A DNA stretch of 64,000 bases from Pontederia crassipes (taxonomy: Eukaryota; Streptophyta; Magnoliopsida; Commelinales; Pontederiaceae): NCBI GenBank assembly GCA_030549335.1, contig JAUKPH010000018.1, positions 1,364,001 through 1,428,000 of the forward strand. The letters are read 5' to 3'. The notes under the pieces are model-generated. The model searched no databases. It had not been told where the DNA came from and saw nothing but the letters and a program-made list of their open reading frames with translations. The position numbers and the translations under genes are program-made. Shown here in pieces: positions 33,323-44,483 of the stretch (positions within the stretch are counted from its first letter, which is position 1; each line of letters begins with the position of its first letter).

Positions 33323-34575
33323 ATGGCACCTCGCGTGAAGGCTCTTGTTTGTCGCCGCCAGCGCCCGGGTGACAACGCTATCACCGCAAAAGGCTCCACC
33401 TCGCGACTTCTGTGCCCTGCCACCAGAGAGTGGCTTTCCGCCGAAGCACGAATCCGGGAACATGTGCTGGATATCCTCCGTGTCTATCCCACTCGGTTCC
33501 CGGACCAAGCTGCGATGAATGTATGGAACCTCCGACCATTTATTATGACTTTATTCTCTAACATAGGCATGGGCTATTTCGCGCAACAGTGGTTGCCCAC
33601 TTACGAGGATATCACGATGGAATTTCTATATTCCCTCAATGTGGAGCACCTCGAGGCCACAGGACGTCGGCAAGCTGCCATCTCTTTCCAACTCTACAAT
33701 CGCGAGTTCGAGTTATCTCTGGCCGAGTTCAACGCCATCTTCAACTTTCCTAATGCCGGACATCTACGCATCCCCAAGGAATTCAGTGCCCAGGAGTTCT
33801 GGTCATTCATTACAGGTGAAGGACATTTCAGCGCGGCAAGTCCACATATATTCAGAATCCCACCATCCAATTTGCGCATCGGATCCTCTCCAACACATTG
33901 TTTGGCCGCGGTGGTGTCAATGCTCAGGAACTCTTCATCTTGTACTGCATGCTGACCTCCACCCTAGTTAATGTCGACGCATTTCTAGCTCGCACTCTTC
34001 TCAAAGTTGCCAACAAAGATAAGGGCCACATCATCATCGGCGGGATGATCACACCCATTGTCATCCATCTGAATCTAGACTTAGATGAACTGCCACAGCT
34101 AGACGAGTCCTCATCACTGGATGACTATCTTATTCGCGCCATGGAGCTAGGGTCCAGACAGGGGGGACGACCGATATTTCCGGTCCGGCAAGGCTGATAT
34201 GCACATACCATTTAATGAGACTGAGCGCTTCGACCCCTCCAATGAAGCCAATTGGCTGCTTGTCCCATCGGAACACCCTGTGGTTCCACGACGCCACCGC
34301 CTGGAGGACCCGGGACCTTCTCAGGGGCAGCTTGACAGGAGTGCTCCTACCACTTCTCACCTCACTGATTTTTCTGCCATGCATCAGCTGTTGACTACAA
34401 TGCACACCGAGCAGTTACGGTAGGCTGACGAGCTATGCCAGATCTGAGCTGACGTACTTTCTCTAACTGAAAGCCAGACCGATGCTATGATGCGACGCAC
34501 GCATGAGTACCACATCAGCCAGGGACATTACAAGCATCTTCTCTATCCCCCGCCGCCACCACCACCTATGTATTA
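33323..34575 (+). pseudogene. Athila-type extra ORF (Arabidopsis retrotransposon ORF-1 family)
   Basis: The frame from the ATG at 33323 is open for 210 codons, then shifts by one near 33830, shifts back near 34195 and is stopped at 34421. Blocks in order: HVLDILRVYPTRFPDQ, MGYFAQQWLPTYEDITMEFL, AISFQLYNREFELSLAEFN, then GRGGVNAQELFILYCML, then DKGHIIIGGMITPIVIHLNL, and a proline-rich end before the stop near 34575. This is the order I know for the ORF that Athila-type Ty3/gypsy elements carry in addition to gag-pol. Its function is not settled, although an envelope-like role has been proposed. The downstream sequence supports the assignment: TTGAGGACAGTGTTAAG...CTTGGGGGAATTG at about 34658-34695 is typical of the region after this ORF in Athila elements. 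No gag-pol is present beside it. Confidence 0.8.
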
Positions 34576-35330
34576 GACAGTTGTCTCCTTCCATCTCTTT
34601 ATATTCTGTCCTTTTATTTCATGCATGCTTGAATCCCTTTTAGGAGTCTGTCTTTAAATATTGAGGACAGTGTTAAGCTCAGGCTTGGGGGAATTGCATT
34701 TTCATGCATCATATCTATTTTTAGTAAAACTGCATCTTAGTATCCTTTCTACATTTAGTTCTCGTTTCATCGAATTGCGTTAATCTAAAAAAATGTCAGA
34801 TTTCCTTTTGTTTAAAAATTTTCTATTGTTCAAACTATCTTCAAGGACATCATGTACATTAGCTAAATTCAAAGTACTCCATGTTTATCATTTGTCGCCT
34901 TAGTGTAGGATTTAATGGTATGGAGAATGATGTTGTGCGAAATCATGAATATGTTGACGATTACCTCCTGTTTCAATTACTTTAAACATATATATATATA
35001 TATATATATGTATGCCATGTGATAACAATTACATCCCTGTTGAATGTTCAAGTGGTGGATGAGCTTAATAGAAAGAAAGCAAAAGAAAAGAAGGGTTGGT
35101 GGAACCCCAAAGAAAAGTTACAAAAGTATAAAATGTGCTATACGGAACCTGGTGTGTTCAGGTGATTAGATCTGTAGGAGATTTTTGCCTGATGACTTAA
35201 GGGCATCTGCTCTGGGATCCGTCAGTCGAAAGCCTCTTACATGGACCACCTTATGCAATATGGAGAAACACCAAATCAAATGAAATAAGAAAAGTATAAA
35301 TGTGTTATCCGGTCAGTTAATTAACTGAAC
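34576..35330 (+). other. Athila-type 3' untranslated region
   Basis: Contains GAGGACAGTGTTAAG and CTTGGGGGAATTG, and further down AAAGAAAAGAAGGGTTGGTGG-type purine-rich sequence (about 35070-35130), as in the 3' regions of Athila elements. A TA microsatellite is at about 34989-35009. No 3' LTR was found before LINE-B starts. Confidence 0.55.
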
Positions 35331-35482
35331 CGATGGTTGCTCTCCCCTATGCGCCCCTGGCTCACAACATTCCTCGCCAACCTTATCACCTTCCAAGAGG
35401 TTCGTTCTATCATCCGTCGGGGCAAGCTTCGGGCCCGGATGGATTTACCATAGACTTCTATCGCACCAATTGGGACATTATT

Positions 35483-35951
35483 TGTAATGACCTGAGGTCT
35501 AAGGACCAAGATGGTCTTATTGAGTAGTCCCACATGGGCAAAACACAAAGGTAGTCATGGGTTTATATGTAGCTACCCTTTCACATATCAAGATGCGTTT
35601 TAAATTCGTGTGGGCCGAAAGCCCAAAGCGAGCAATATCTTGATTGCGCAGGGTGTTACATAATGATATCAGAGCCAACCTCACATGCTCACTTGAGCCA
35701 TGTGGGAAACACGGGCCATGGGTCAACACGGACCCCGCTCAACGAGGACGTTGAGCCCTTTATGAGGGAAAGATTGTAACCTAAGGTCTAAGGACTATGA
35801 TGGTCTCAATGAATAGTGCACAATGGACAAAACACGAAGGTGGTCATGGACTTATTTGTAAATACCATCTTCACCTATCAAGACGCGTTTTAAATTCGTA
35901 CGGAATGAAAGCTCGAAGAGAACAATATCTTGATTGGGCCGGGGTGTTACA
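35483..35951 (+). mobile_element. TRIM (terminal-repeat retrotransposon in miniature), 469 bp
   Basis: Two terminal direct repeats (35483-35660, 178 bp; 35775-35951, 177 bp) flank only 114 bp. Both start TGTAA and end GGGTGTTACA. The first is followed after three bases by TGATATCAGAGC (35664-35675), a primer-binding site one base from the standard TGGTATCAGAGC. The second is preceded by the purine tract GAGGGAAAGAT. It interrupts the LINE-B RT reading frame; flanks are TTATT and TTGTT, an imperfect 5-bp duplication. The repeats differ by roughly 15-20%, so this is an old copy. Confidence 0.9.
35664..35675 (+). other. TRIM primer-binding site
   Basis: TGATATCAGAGC, three bases after the first terminal repeat; one mismatch to the initiator methionine tRNA site. 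Confidence 0.85.
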
Positions 35952-36890
35952 TTGTTGGACCTAAAATTATTTCCACAATGCAAGAAGTTTTGTGAACAAA
36001 CCAGATTCCTAGTTAATAGAGCAAAACGACTCTTATCTTCATCCCAAAAAAATATGACCCCCTTGTCCATAAGGGACTATCGCCCTATTTCTCTTTGTAA
36101 CATCTTATATAGGATTTTCGCTAAAATGCTCGCCAATAGATTACGGCCTACCCTTGAGAAGGTTATCAGCCCCATGCAAATAGCATTCATCCCCGACCGT
36201 AGTATTTAGGACAACATTCTTATATCTCAGGAACTCACACATTCCCTCTCTTTGGGTCGCATAAAACATATGCTTATCAAATTTGACATGGAAAAGCTTT
36301 TGACAAAGTATCAATGGAGAGCAATAATCCAAATCCTACACCTAATGAACCATCCTCAGCACTTCATCACATGGATAAATCTCTATATCTGATCCCCTAT
36401 GTTCTCCTATGTGATTAATGGAAATCTTTCACCCTACTTCTTGGCCCACAAGGGGCGACCCACTCTTTCCATATATGTTCATCATTATATCTCAAGCATT
36501 CACTTCCCTAAACAACTAGCAAACAGATTTTAGTAGTATCAAGCCTTTCAAGTGTAATAACTTCTCTCTCAGTCACCTCATTTTCGTTGACGATCTTTTA
36601 GTATGCATCTGTGCCACTCTGGCTAACTCTGGCTAATTGTCGTAAGCTCAAATCGGTCCTTCAATCTTATGTACTTCTTACTAGACAATGTATGAACACT
36701 CTCAAATTGGCAATCTACTTTCCCACCAGACTCTATCCCCATAGAAGGCAATCCCAAACTATGTGCCTAGGCATCCAATCGGGCACGTACTCTTTCACCT
36801 ACTTGGGTGCCCCATTTCACCAAGATATATCCCTACCAAACATCAAACAACCTTCATTATCAAGCGCATCACCACTATACTCATAGGCTA

Positions 36891-38640
36891 CGCTGCCCGC
36901 TACTGAGTCATTCTAGGGAGGAGAGATTGCCTGCGGGCAAATTATAGTGCCGAGGAAATATGCACTACTCTCATCAAGTCGACTCTCTTCTATTCCCACC
37001 TATTTCCTAGGCACTACATATCTGTCCACAAGCACTCTCTCCTTCCTGGAACGGCTCAATCAATCATTCCTCTAGGACGTTGGAAATGGTCGTCATGCAT
37101 CCCATCTCATCCGATTGTGAATAGTAGGAATCATAAATTTTCACCTGATCGGATCCTTGCTTTTTGCTTGAAGAATCCTTAGCCTCTTGAATAAATCTCC
37201 ATCCCTATGGGCACGTTTTGTCTTAGCTAAGTATGCACCACTATGGGATTGGCGTCAATCCTAGACTTCGTTTATGATCTCCGTCCTGGTTTCATCAAGG
37301 CTATTAGATTAGGTTTGAACACTTTCGTCCTTCATGACCAATGGTTGACCCCGTTTCCCCTTGGGAGAATTTCAACTTAGACATGGATATTGACATTAGC
37401 TCTCTCAAAGTATCAGATCTTATCATAAATCACAGCTGGAATACCACCATTTGTCTCATATATTTGATGCCTCGATTTGCGATGCCATTTGTAGTATTCA
37501 ATCTCCTGCACCACATGCATGGGTTTGGGCAAATGATAACCATGGGCTCCCAAATGCCAGCGCAGTTTACAAGTTCGTGTCCTGGCAGGCTTTGTCGGTT
37601 AACTTGGATGGAGCGTAGCCTTGGTCCACGATATGGAAGATTCAGGTTCCCTCCAAAATTCTTTATTTTCTTTGGAAGCTTCTCCATAGCCGTCTTACCA
37701 CCATGGACTACATACATAGATTTGACTTTTCAGTTGATCCACTTTGCTCCCTCTGTGGCCTTGCTTTAGAAACAAACTCCCACTTATTTTTTTCCTGATT
37801 CCAATTATGGAATCTTTTTCGGCAGAAGCTCCACTACAATTTCCAATTCTCCTCCTCATAGGATTCTGGTTCTTGGCTCCATGAGGGAGCCACTTTGGAT
37901 CAGCCTTCCAGAAAGAACCTTCTCTCCATTTTTTCTTATTGCTTATGGGTATTTGGAACTTGAGAAATGACATCCATTTTCGGACAAGGCATGCAATCAT
38001 CAATGTGGTCTGGGAAAGAGCTTTAGCCAGTTTTCACGAATTTTGTTTTGCTGCCATCCACGCTCCTAAGGCATCCTGCCCCCATATCCACCAAGGATCT
38101 AGTGGAAGCCCCCTTTCTCGAATTGTATTATGCTCAATTCGGATGTCTCGCTCAGTCATGCCACCAAGGAAGGTGGATATGGCTTCATTTTTTACGCTTT
38201 CATTCTGGTGCTTTCATTTTTGTAAGAGTTGGAGACTTGGCTAGTGACACTGTTCTCTTAGTTGAAGCTTGGGCACTACTCCTTGGAATCCAAGCGTGTA
38301 CAAACCATGGCTTCACTCATGTCAAGATCTGCACTGATTCGGAGACCTTAGTACACATTATCAGTCACATGCATCGTTGTCCATGACGCATCCGAAGCAT
38401 CCTAGCGGGCATCTAAAATATCATGGACAGTCTTGCACTGTTGTATTTTTTCCGAGAACTTTTAACTCTGCCGCTGACAACTTAGCTAATTTTGGCCGCC
38501 AACATGGTGCGCATTTTTTGGGTCGAAGCTCCCCCATGGCCTCGATAACATTTTGTACAATGACTCAATGCAAGTTTAACTTCAAAAAAAGAAATACTGT
38601 TTGCAGTCCTGGACTCCAATAATTGTGGCCTTTTCTGCCG
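36891..38640 (+). pseudogene. LINE-B C-terminal part: zf-RVT and RNase H
   Basis: From 37622 one frame reads WSTIWKIQVPSKILYFLWK, then VDPLCSLCGLALETNSHLFF, an almost intact zf-RVT zinc-binding block. At 37939-38090 comes the linker IWNLRNDIHFRTRHA...VWERALASFHEF, then an RNase H-like domain (VEAWALLLGIQACTNHGFTH, ICTDSETLVHII, 38260-38375) and its decayed end to about 38620. 36891-37620 is the spacer with scattered similarity to LINE-A. Several stops occur (for example near 37797 and 38385). No poly(A) tail is visible; the 3' end near 38640 is approximate. Confidence 0.85.
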
Positions 38641-38822
38641 ATTGATTTGAGCTACAGGGGTCACATCAATAGATGGCAACAATGAACTGATGAATAAGGG
38701 GCATATGATGCAGCAGCTGCTGCAACAACTTTGGCAGCAACTGTAGTTGTAGAAACAATCTCTTGTGCACCTTCATGAAGGTGAATAAAGTCCTCTTCAA
38801 TTACAAATAGTTGAAGTTGCAA
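38641..38822. other. Short unassigned segment between LINE-B and LTR
   Basis: A CAGCAGCTGCTGCAACAAC-type glutamine-codon-like run near 38710 suggests a fragment of coding sequence, perhaps gag of a gypsy element, but it is too short to assign. Confidence 0.3.
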
Positions 38823-40659
38823 TGTAATACCTCACATTTTTTACTAAGGATAATTTGGACTTTTGGTCAAACCCTTTTTTCTCCACCTGAATCTTTTGGC
38901 GGCTAGGGCTTGAGGAAGGAGAACAAGAGAACAATGAGGAGGAAGAAGATAAAGAAGAAGGAGAGGAAAGAAAAGAAAAGAAAAAAGATCTAAGAGAAAG
39001 GTATGTAAAGGGATCCAAAATCGCGCTCTCAATGGTTTTATGCACGGATTGAGAGCATAAGGATACCATCCTCGGATTAGATTGTGATGAGGATGTTTTT
39101 CATTGAAAGCATTGGATTTATGCTATTTGCAAGTATAGGATTATATCAATTATTAGGGTTCATGTTCTTCATATTGTTCATAAATTGGGGTTTGAACCCT
39201 TCATCTAGGAATTGAATGCTTTTACATGGATTTCTGATGTTCTTTTGACCCTATATGCATATATCATCCATAATGTTATAGAGTGATTTTTCCAAAATTT
39301 TGGATAAAAAATCATGTAGAATCGGATTGGGCGAGAGCTCTGTCACAATCCCTTCACGCCCGTGACAGAAGAGCCGAGAAATTGGTCAATGTCGAGCTTC
39401 TGTCATGCATGGCTGTGATAGATGGGTATTTTTTCAGGGTTCTGTCACGGCCATGATTGGCCAACATCAGAAATCTTATATGATACTTTAAATGTTATTT
39501 TCAAGGTATTCATAGTGTGTATTTATGTTTGTTGGTTGTATAAGAACCTAGATACATGTATATGCATGTTTCCACACATAACTAGGTTAAAATATGAAGA
39601 TTGAGCGACGCTAATAATTGTTGATTGAAAAGCATAATGAACCCAGTTGTGGATGATGTTACATGTTGAACCTCTATGGCCTTTTATGAGATTTCCTTCG
39701 GAATGATTGTTACACATCGGTGACGGTGTGTCATTCCGATGTCGCCCTCGTGCAAGACTTCTCCAAAATGATCATTACACACATCGACAATAGTGTGTGC
39801 ATTATGATGTCGCCTTCGGATGAGAGGGGAGCATTGTCTCTAATGCTTAGCTATCCTATTGAAAGGGCAACAACGTAAATCCCAACTATCGAAAGATATA
39901 ACGTGAAGAAGGGCCAATGATCGATCGAATGGAATGATGTTCCATGAAAGTGAAAGTCCAAAAGGGTTATAAAGCAACCCTAGAAAAGTTATGGAGGCAA
40001 TTATTATGGTAAGAATACCTCACTTATGTGCCTATGAATTGAATTAATAATTGTTATGAATGTCCATACTAAATGTATGATGATAGTGATTACATGTCAT
40101 TCCATACTTTTATTTTATTGCTTGATGATAAAAATGGTGTGAATGAATGACATGTAAATCATATGTTAAGAATATGGCATGCATATTGTTCCCTTCTTAT
40201 TATTGAAGATGATTATGCATATCATCTAGTATCCTATTTAGGATCAGAGCATCGTATGCATGGTCTTTACATACTCAACTGAAAACCCTACACCTTGGAT
40301 CTGTGCAGGTAACTAAAGTATGGATGATGGCAGCTCAGCTCATGATGAGATGATTGCATACATGATCTAGGTTGTCAAGAGTCATGATGTTTTAGACTCC
40401 TTTGATTATGGTTTTCAAAAGATATTTTAGTGATGACTATTTGATTACTTTTTCTCAATTCTATAACATTAATTTTCATGTTTTCATGAAGTCTTCCGCA
40501 TTCAATTGAAAGATTTTTTTTTCTTATTTAATGGTTTATGCTTCTGTTGTATTAATAGAAAATCATATTTTATTATGATTATGTGGTGGTGAACGCGTTA
40601 ACACAGCCAAATAACCTAATTGCCCCTGACAATTAGGGATGAAATTTCGGAGTGTTACA
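38823..40659 (+). mobile_element. Ty3/gypsy-type LTR, 1.84 kb, probably solo
   Basis: Starts TGTAATACCTCACATTTT, followed by ACTAAGGATAATTTGGAC, and ends GAAATTTCGGAGTGTTACA, the characteristic ends of a group of large plant gypsy LTRs. It contains repeated CTGTCAC(A/G) words at 39340-39450. No primer-binding site follows and no polypurine tract precedes, so it looks like a solo LTR; however, the 5-bp flanks (TGCAA, TAAAA) do not match, so recombination between different copies or later damage is possible. A diverged relative in the opposite orientation is at 4520-6690. Confidence 0.75.
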
Positions 40660-40862
40660 TAAAAGGTCATAACTAGAATCAAAAGTCCCCTTCTCTTGTG
40701 CAATCAAGCGTGCTTCGCATGCGATCACGCAACGAGTGATGTGCGTGCGTGATGCATATCAGAGGTCCATGTTGTGCTTTCGTGTTAGTTTATCCAGAGG
40801 TATTTGTGCTATGGTTACATGTTTCATTCTCCCGAGGTTCCGTCCTCGGCCCTGAGGTACAA
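40660..40862. other. Short unassigned segment
   Basis: Contains the near-palindromic GCGTGCTTCGCATGCGATCACGC near 40708, split here over 23 bases; no coding signal. It ends where satellite sequence starts. Confidence 0.3.
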
Positions 40863-43800
40863 GTGCACCCGTCCAGTGTTCGTAGAAAAGTCTCGACAAT
40901 TCACTTCTGCAACAAAAGTTATTTTGGAACTTCTATTCATAATTGTTATCGAAGTTTTTTTTTATTTTTTTCTCAAACTCATGATTGTCTCGAAAAATAA
41001 TATTTGTTATTATCTTTGGGATATATGCATCTCAGTTGTATGAAAAATTAGGAAAAATATGCATTTTTGTTTGGGATTCTTTTGTAAATTTTAAAATCAT
41101 GCATGCAATTTAACACTATTAAAAGAAAATTATTTGTTGATTTAGCGCAATAACTAAATGATTTAGATTTGCATGTTAATTGCAAATATTGTCTAATAAA
41201 TGTGCTATCGTCTAATAAAATATGTCCAAAATTTATTGCAAATAATTATCTTGCTAAAGTTTTGATCATGTGATAAAATTGTGAAATTGAATTTAAAATT
41301 GGTATGTCCAATTTTGTTAAGTATGATAACTTGCCTAAAATTTTCAAGTTGAGTCGAAATTAAATAAATTGAATTAATTCTTTTTCTAAGAATTAATTAA
41401 CAGTTATGGTAATATTATTTTTTACTATGTTCTAATGAATGTTTCATGCAAGCCTATAAAAAAAAATAGTTAATTGGTCTAATTATACAAACTATAGGCA
41501 ATCAAATGACACATGAAAGATATAGGTACTTTTGTAGCACTAAGGCATATCGAGATTCAAATATGCTTGGAAAGCCTCAACGATCTATTTTTGCGGCAAG
41601 AGCTTTTCTGGATTTGTTTTTTCAAACTCATGGTTGCGTCGGAAATATTATTTTTGGAATCTGCGTATCTCGATTGTATGACCATAATTGAGGGACAAAG
41701 TAGTCCTTGTCAACACAAATATATTATGGGTGAACCCATACTATAATATATTTTTTTCTATTTTATTATAATATTTTTTTTACAAACTATTCAAAAAAAA
41801 AATTTGCATGTGTATCTTTTGCTATGTACTCAAATGAATGTTTCATGCATGCCTATAACAAAAGAATAATTAGTTGGTCTAATTATTAAAATTTTAGGTA
41901 ATTAAATGATACATAAAACATATGTACTTCTTTCGCAACATTAAAGGACCTGGATATGTAAGTGTTCATGAAAAATTCTCGACGATCCCTTTCATTAAAC
42001 ACTTGAATCTCTTGCATTAGTAGTATAAAAGAAGTACCTATGTTTCAAATATCATTTAATTGCCTATAATTTGTATAAATAGATAAACTAATTATTCTTT
42101 TGTTATAGGCATGAATGAACATTCGTTTGACACACAGCCAAAAATAATATTGCCATAAATATTAATTAATTCTAGCAATGAATTAATTCAGTTTATTTAA
42201 TTTCAACTCAATTTGAAATTTTTAGGCAAGTTATCATGCTTAATAAAATTAAACATATCAATTTTAAATTTAAATTAACAATTTTAACACACAGTCAAAA
42301 TTTTAGAAAGACAACTATTCAAATTTTGAATTCGAATTAGAATTTGAAATTATTCAAATGCCTTCCATATTGAATTTAGATCATAACAATAAACATAATT
42401 ATGAAATGACGGCTTCATGAATGATAACACATTTACTAGGCAATATTTGTAATTAGCATGAAAATTCAAATCATTTAACTATTGCATTAAATCAACAAAT
42501 CTTTTACTTTCGATAGTGTTAAATTGCATGTGTGATTTTAAGATTTACAGAAAGATTTCTAAAGGGAAATACATATTTTTATAATTTTTAAAATTTTACA
42601 ACAACAACAACAAAGCCTTATCCCACTAGGTGGGGTCGGCTACATGGATCATACGACGTCATTCCGCTCTATTAGTAACCAAACTTAATTTTTAAAATTT
42701 TAAAATAGACATTTTCTATTTTTTAATTACTTTGATATACTTACAAATTATTTTTCCATCGCAATCATGTGTTCAAAAAAATTCAGAAAAACTACGATAT
42801 AAATGTTATATTTATAACATATATAAATATACGTAATATCTCTTATAGCGGAAACGGATCATCGAGCATTTTTCATGAACACTTGAATATCAAGGTCCCA
42901 TAATGCTACAAAAGAATTACATATATTTCATGTATCATTTAATTGCCTATATTTTTAATAATTCTACCAACTAATTATTCTTTTGTTATAGGCATGCATG
43001 AAACATTTATTTGAGCACATAGCAAAAGATAATATTGCCATAAATGTTAATTAATTCTTAGAAAAGGAATTAATTCAATTTATTTAATTTAAACTCAATT
43101 TAAATTTTTTATTCAAGTTCTCATGCTTAAAAAAATTTGGACATATCAATTTTAAATTCAAATTCGCAACTTTAAGATATTTTAAAAAATTAAGAATGAC
43201 AATTACTTATAATAAAATCGGGGCATACTAGTTTTGAATTTAATTTTAAATTTAAAAATATTCAAATGCCTTCCACAATTGAATTTAAATCACAACAATA
43301 AATATCATTATGATAACGCATTTATAAGGCAATATTCGTAATTAGCATGCAAATTAAAATCATTTAACTATTGCACTAAATCAACGAATGTTGTACTTCC
43401 GTAGTGTTAAATTGCATGGGTGATTTAAAATACAGAAAAATTTCTTAAGGAAAATACATATTTTTTTAAATTTTAAAAAATTTTAAAATAGATATTTTCT
43501 AAATTCTAATTACTTTGATTTTCTCACAAATTTTGAAAAATGATAAAAAAAACTGTATTGGGCCGCTCCCATATAAGTGCAATACCTTTTCACCCATATT
43601 GGCTCTCCTAACGGGCTTTGAACATACTGAAATAGTTTTCTTATTTTCTTTTACATATACATGCAGAAAAAAAGTTTTTGAAATGTTCGTAAAAAATATT
43701 ACAATAAAGCAGAAAAAAATATATTATTATCTTGGTTTTTTCATAATATATTTGTGATAACAAAGACCACTTTGTCCTTCAATCGAAATGAGTATATTTC

Positions 43801-43930
43801 AAAAATAATAATAAATATTATTTTTTAGTGCAATTAAAAAAACTAGGATACCAATGTTAGATTTATAACATATATAAATCATAAATGATATGGAATACCT
43901 CTTGCAGTGGAAATGGATCATCGAGAATTT
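40863..43930. repeat. Second block of the 1-kb satellite family, inverted arrangement
   Basis: 40863-41996 carries the same marker words as 11655-17513 in the plus direction (for example ATGAATGTTTCATGCA near 41434 and 41834), with internal deletions. At about 41997 the direction flips: from there to 43930 the marker words appear as complements (TATAGGCATGAATGAACATT near 42110, GTTATAGGCATGCATGAAAC near 42985). The flip point lies within a matched pair (GTGTTCATGAAA...CGACGATCC on one side, AACACTTGAATCTC on the other). A truncated SINE sits at 42598-42680. The right end abuts the truncated LTR of LARD-1. Confidence 0.85.
42598..42680 (-). mobile_element. Au-like SINE 3' fragment
   Basis: ACAACAACAACAAAGCC, then CTAGGTGGGGTCGGCTACAT and GGATCATACGACGTCATTC: the 3' third of the SINE on the minus strand, inside inverted satellite sequence. 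The head is missing. Confidence 0.75.
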
Positions 43931-43938
43931 TACATTTT

Positions 43939-44149
43939 CACAATCCAAAGTACCCAGACATCATCGGAATGCAGAGAGATATTGGCAATCGGATAGTGAA
44001 CATGGTACAGTCTATATGCACCGTGTGCAACATCACTCACATACACTAAGAAGACCGAATGTCTTCTATTTATAGGTGCTAAGTATATAGTTAATATAAC
44101 CACATTCATGTAGTTAACGTAACTAGTTACTATAATCACATGTCCAACA
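43939..44149 (-). repeat. LARD-1 3' LTR, truncated
   Basis: Matches 51030-51276 from CACAATCCAAAGTACC to CATGTCCAACA, without a 24-bp insert present in the 5' LTR. The minus-strand TATA box CTATAAATAG is at 44069-44078. The adjacent purine tract on the minus strand is GGAGTGGGATAT. Confidence 0.85.
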
Positions 44150-44256
44150 ATATCCCACTCCAACATGATGGGCCGATACTTATATACGATTCCAGTAAAT
44201 GTCTGTTATGGTAAATGGATCGTGCAACCCACTAGTACATCCACAACTTAGGAAGA

Positions 44257-44483
44257 ATTATGACATGTTAGGGATACATAGTCACTCAACCACTTGAGAG
44301 CCTATACTATGACCCTGTCAGGGATATATAGTTGCTCAATCAATTTAAAAGCCAAAGTTATGATCACATAATTGCTCAATCAACGTGTGAGTGCATACTA
44401 TAACGTATTATCATTGTATAGCTACTCAGCTATCATGTGAGCCAATACTATGATTTATCAATAATACATAGTCACTCAAACAT
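44257..44483. repeat. 48-bp stem-loop tandem repeat, LARD-1 copy
   Basis: About five units, each with an inverted pair of the type (A)CTATG...CATAGT around a 14-bp core (TTAGGGATA in the first two) and then GCTCAA(C/T)CA...GAG. Located about 110 bp inside the 3' LTR. The equivalent in LARD-2 is at 52225-52449. Confidence 0.85.

Larger units (their letters stand above)
35335..36890 (+). pseudogene. LINE-B reverse transcriptase region, interrupted by a TRIM
   Basis: RT of an L1-type plant LINE with frameshifts and stops. The first block (GPDGFTIDFYRTNWDII) ends at 35482, where the TRIM (35483-35951) is inserted. After it come YRPISLCN, KMLANRLRPTLEKVISPMQ, AFIPDRS (36080-36210), a broken KFDMEKAFDK near 36280, the catalytic block LIFVDDLL near 36577 (FxDD, with V where A is common), and YLGAPFHQ near 36790. 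No endonuclease domain was recognised upstream; the sequence to the left is Athila-type. The element is in the opposite direction to LINE-A and shares its C-terminal motifs. Confidence 0.88.

Noticed and set aside
38823..40659. A full gypsy element around this LTR
   Set aside because: No primer-binding site after it, no purine tract before it and no second LTR in the same direction.
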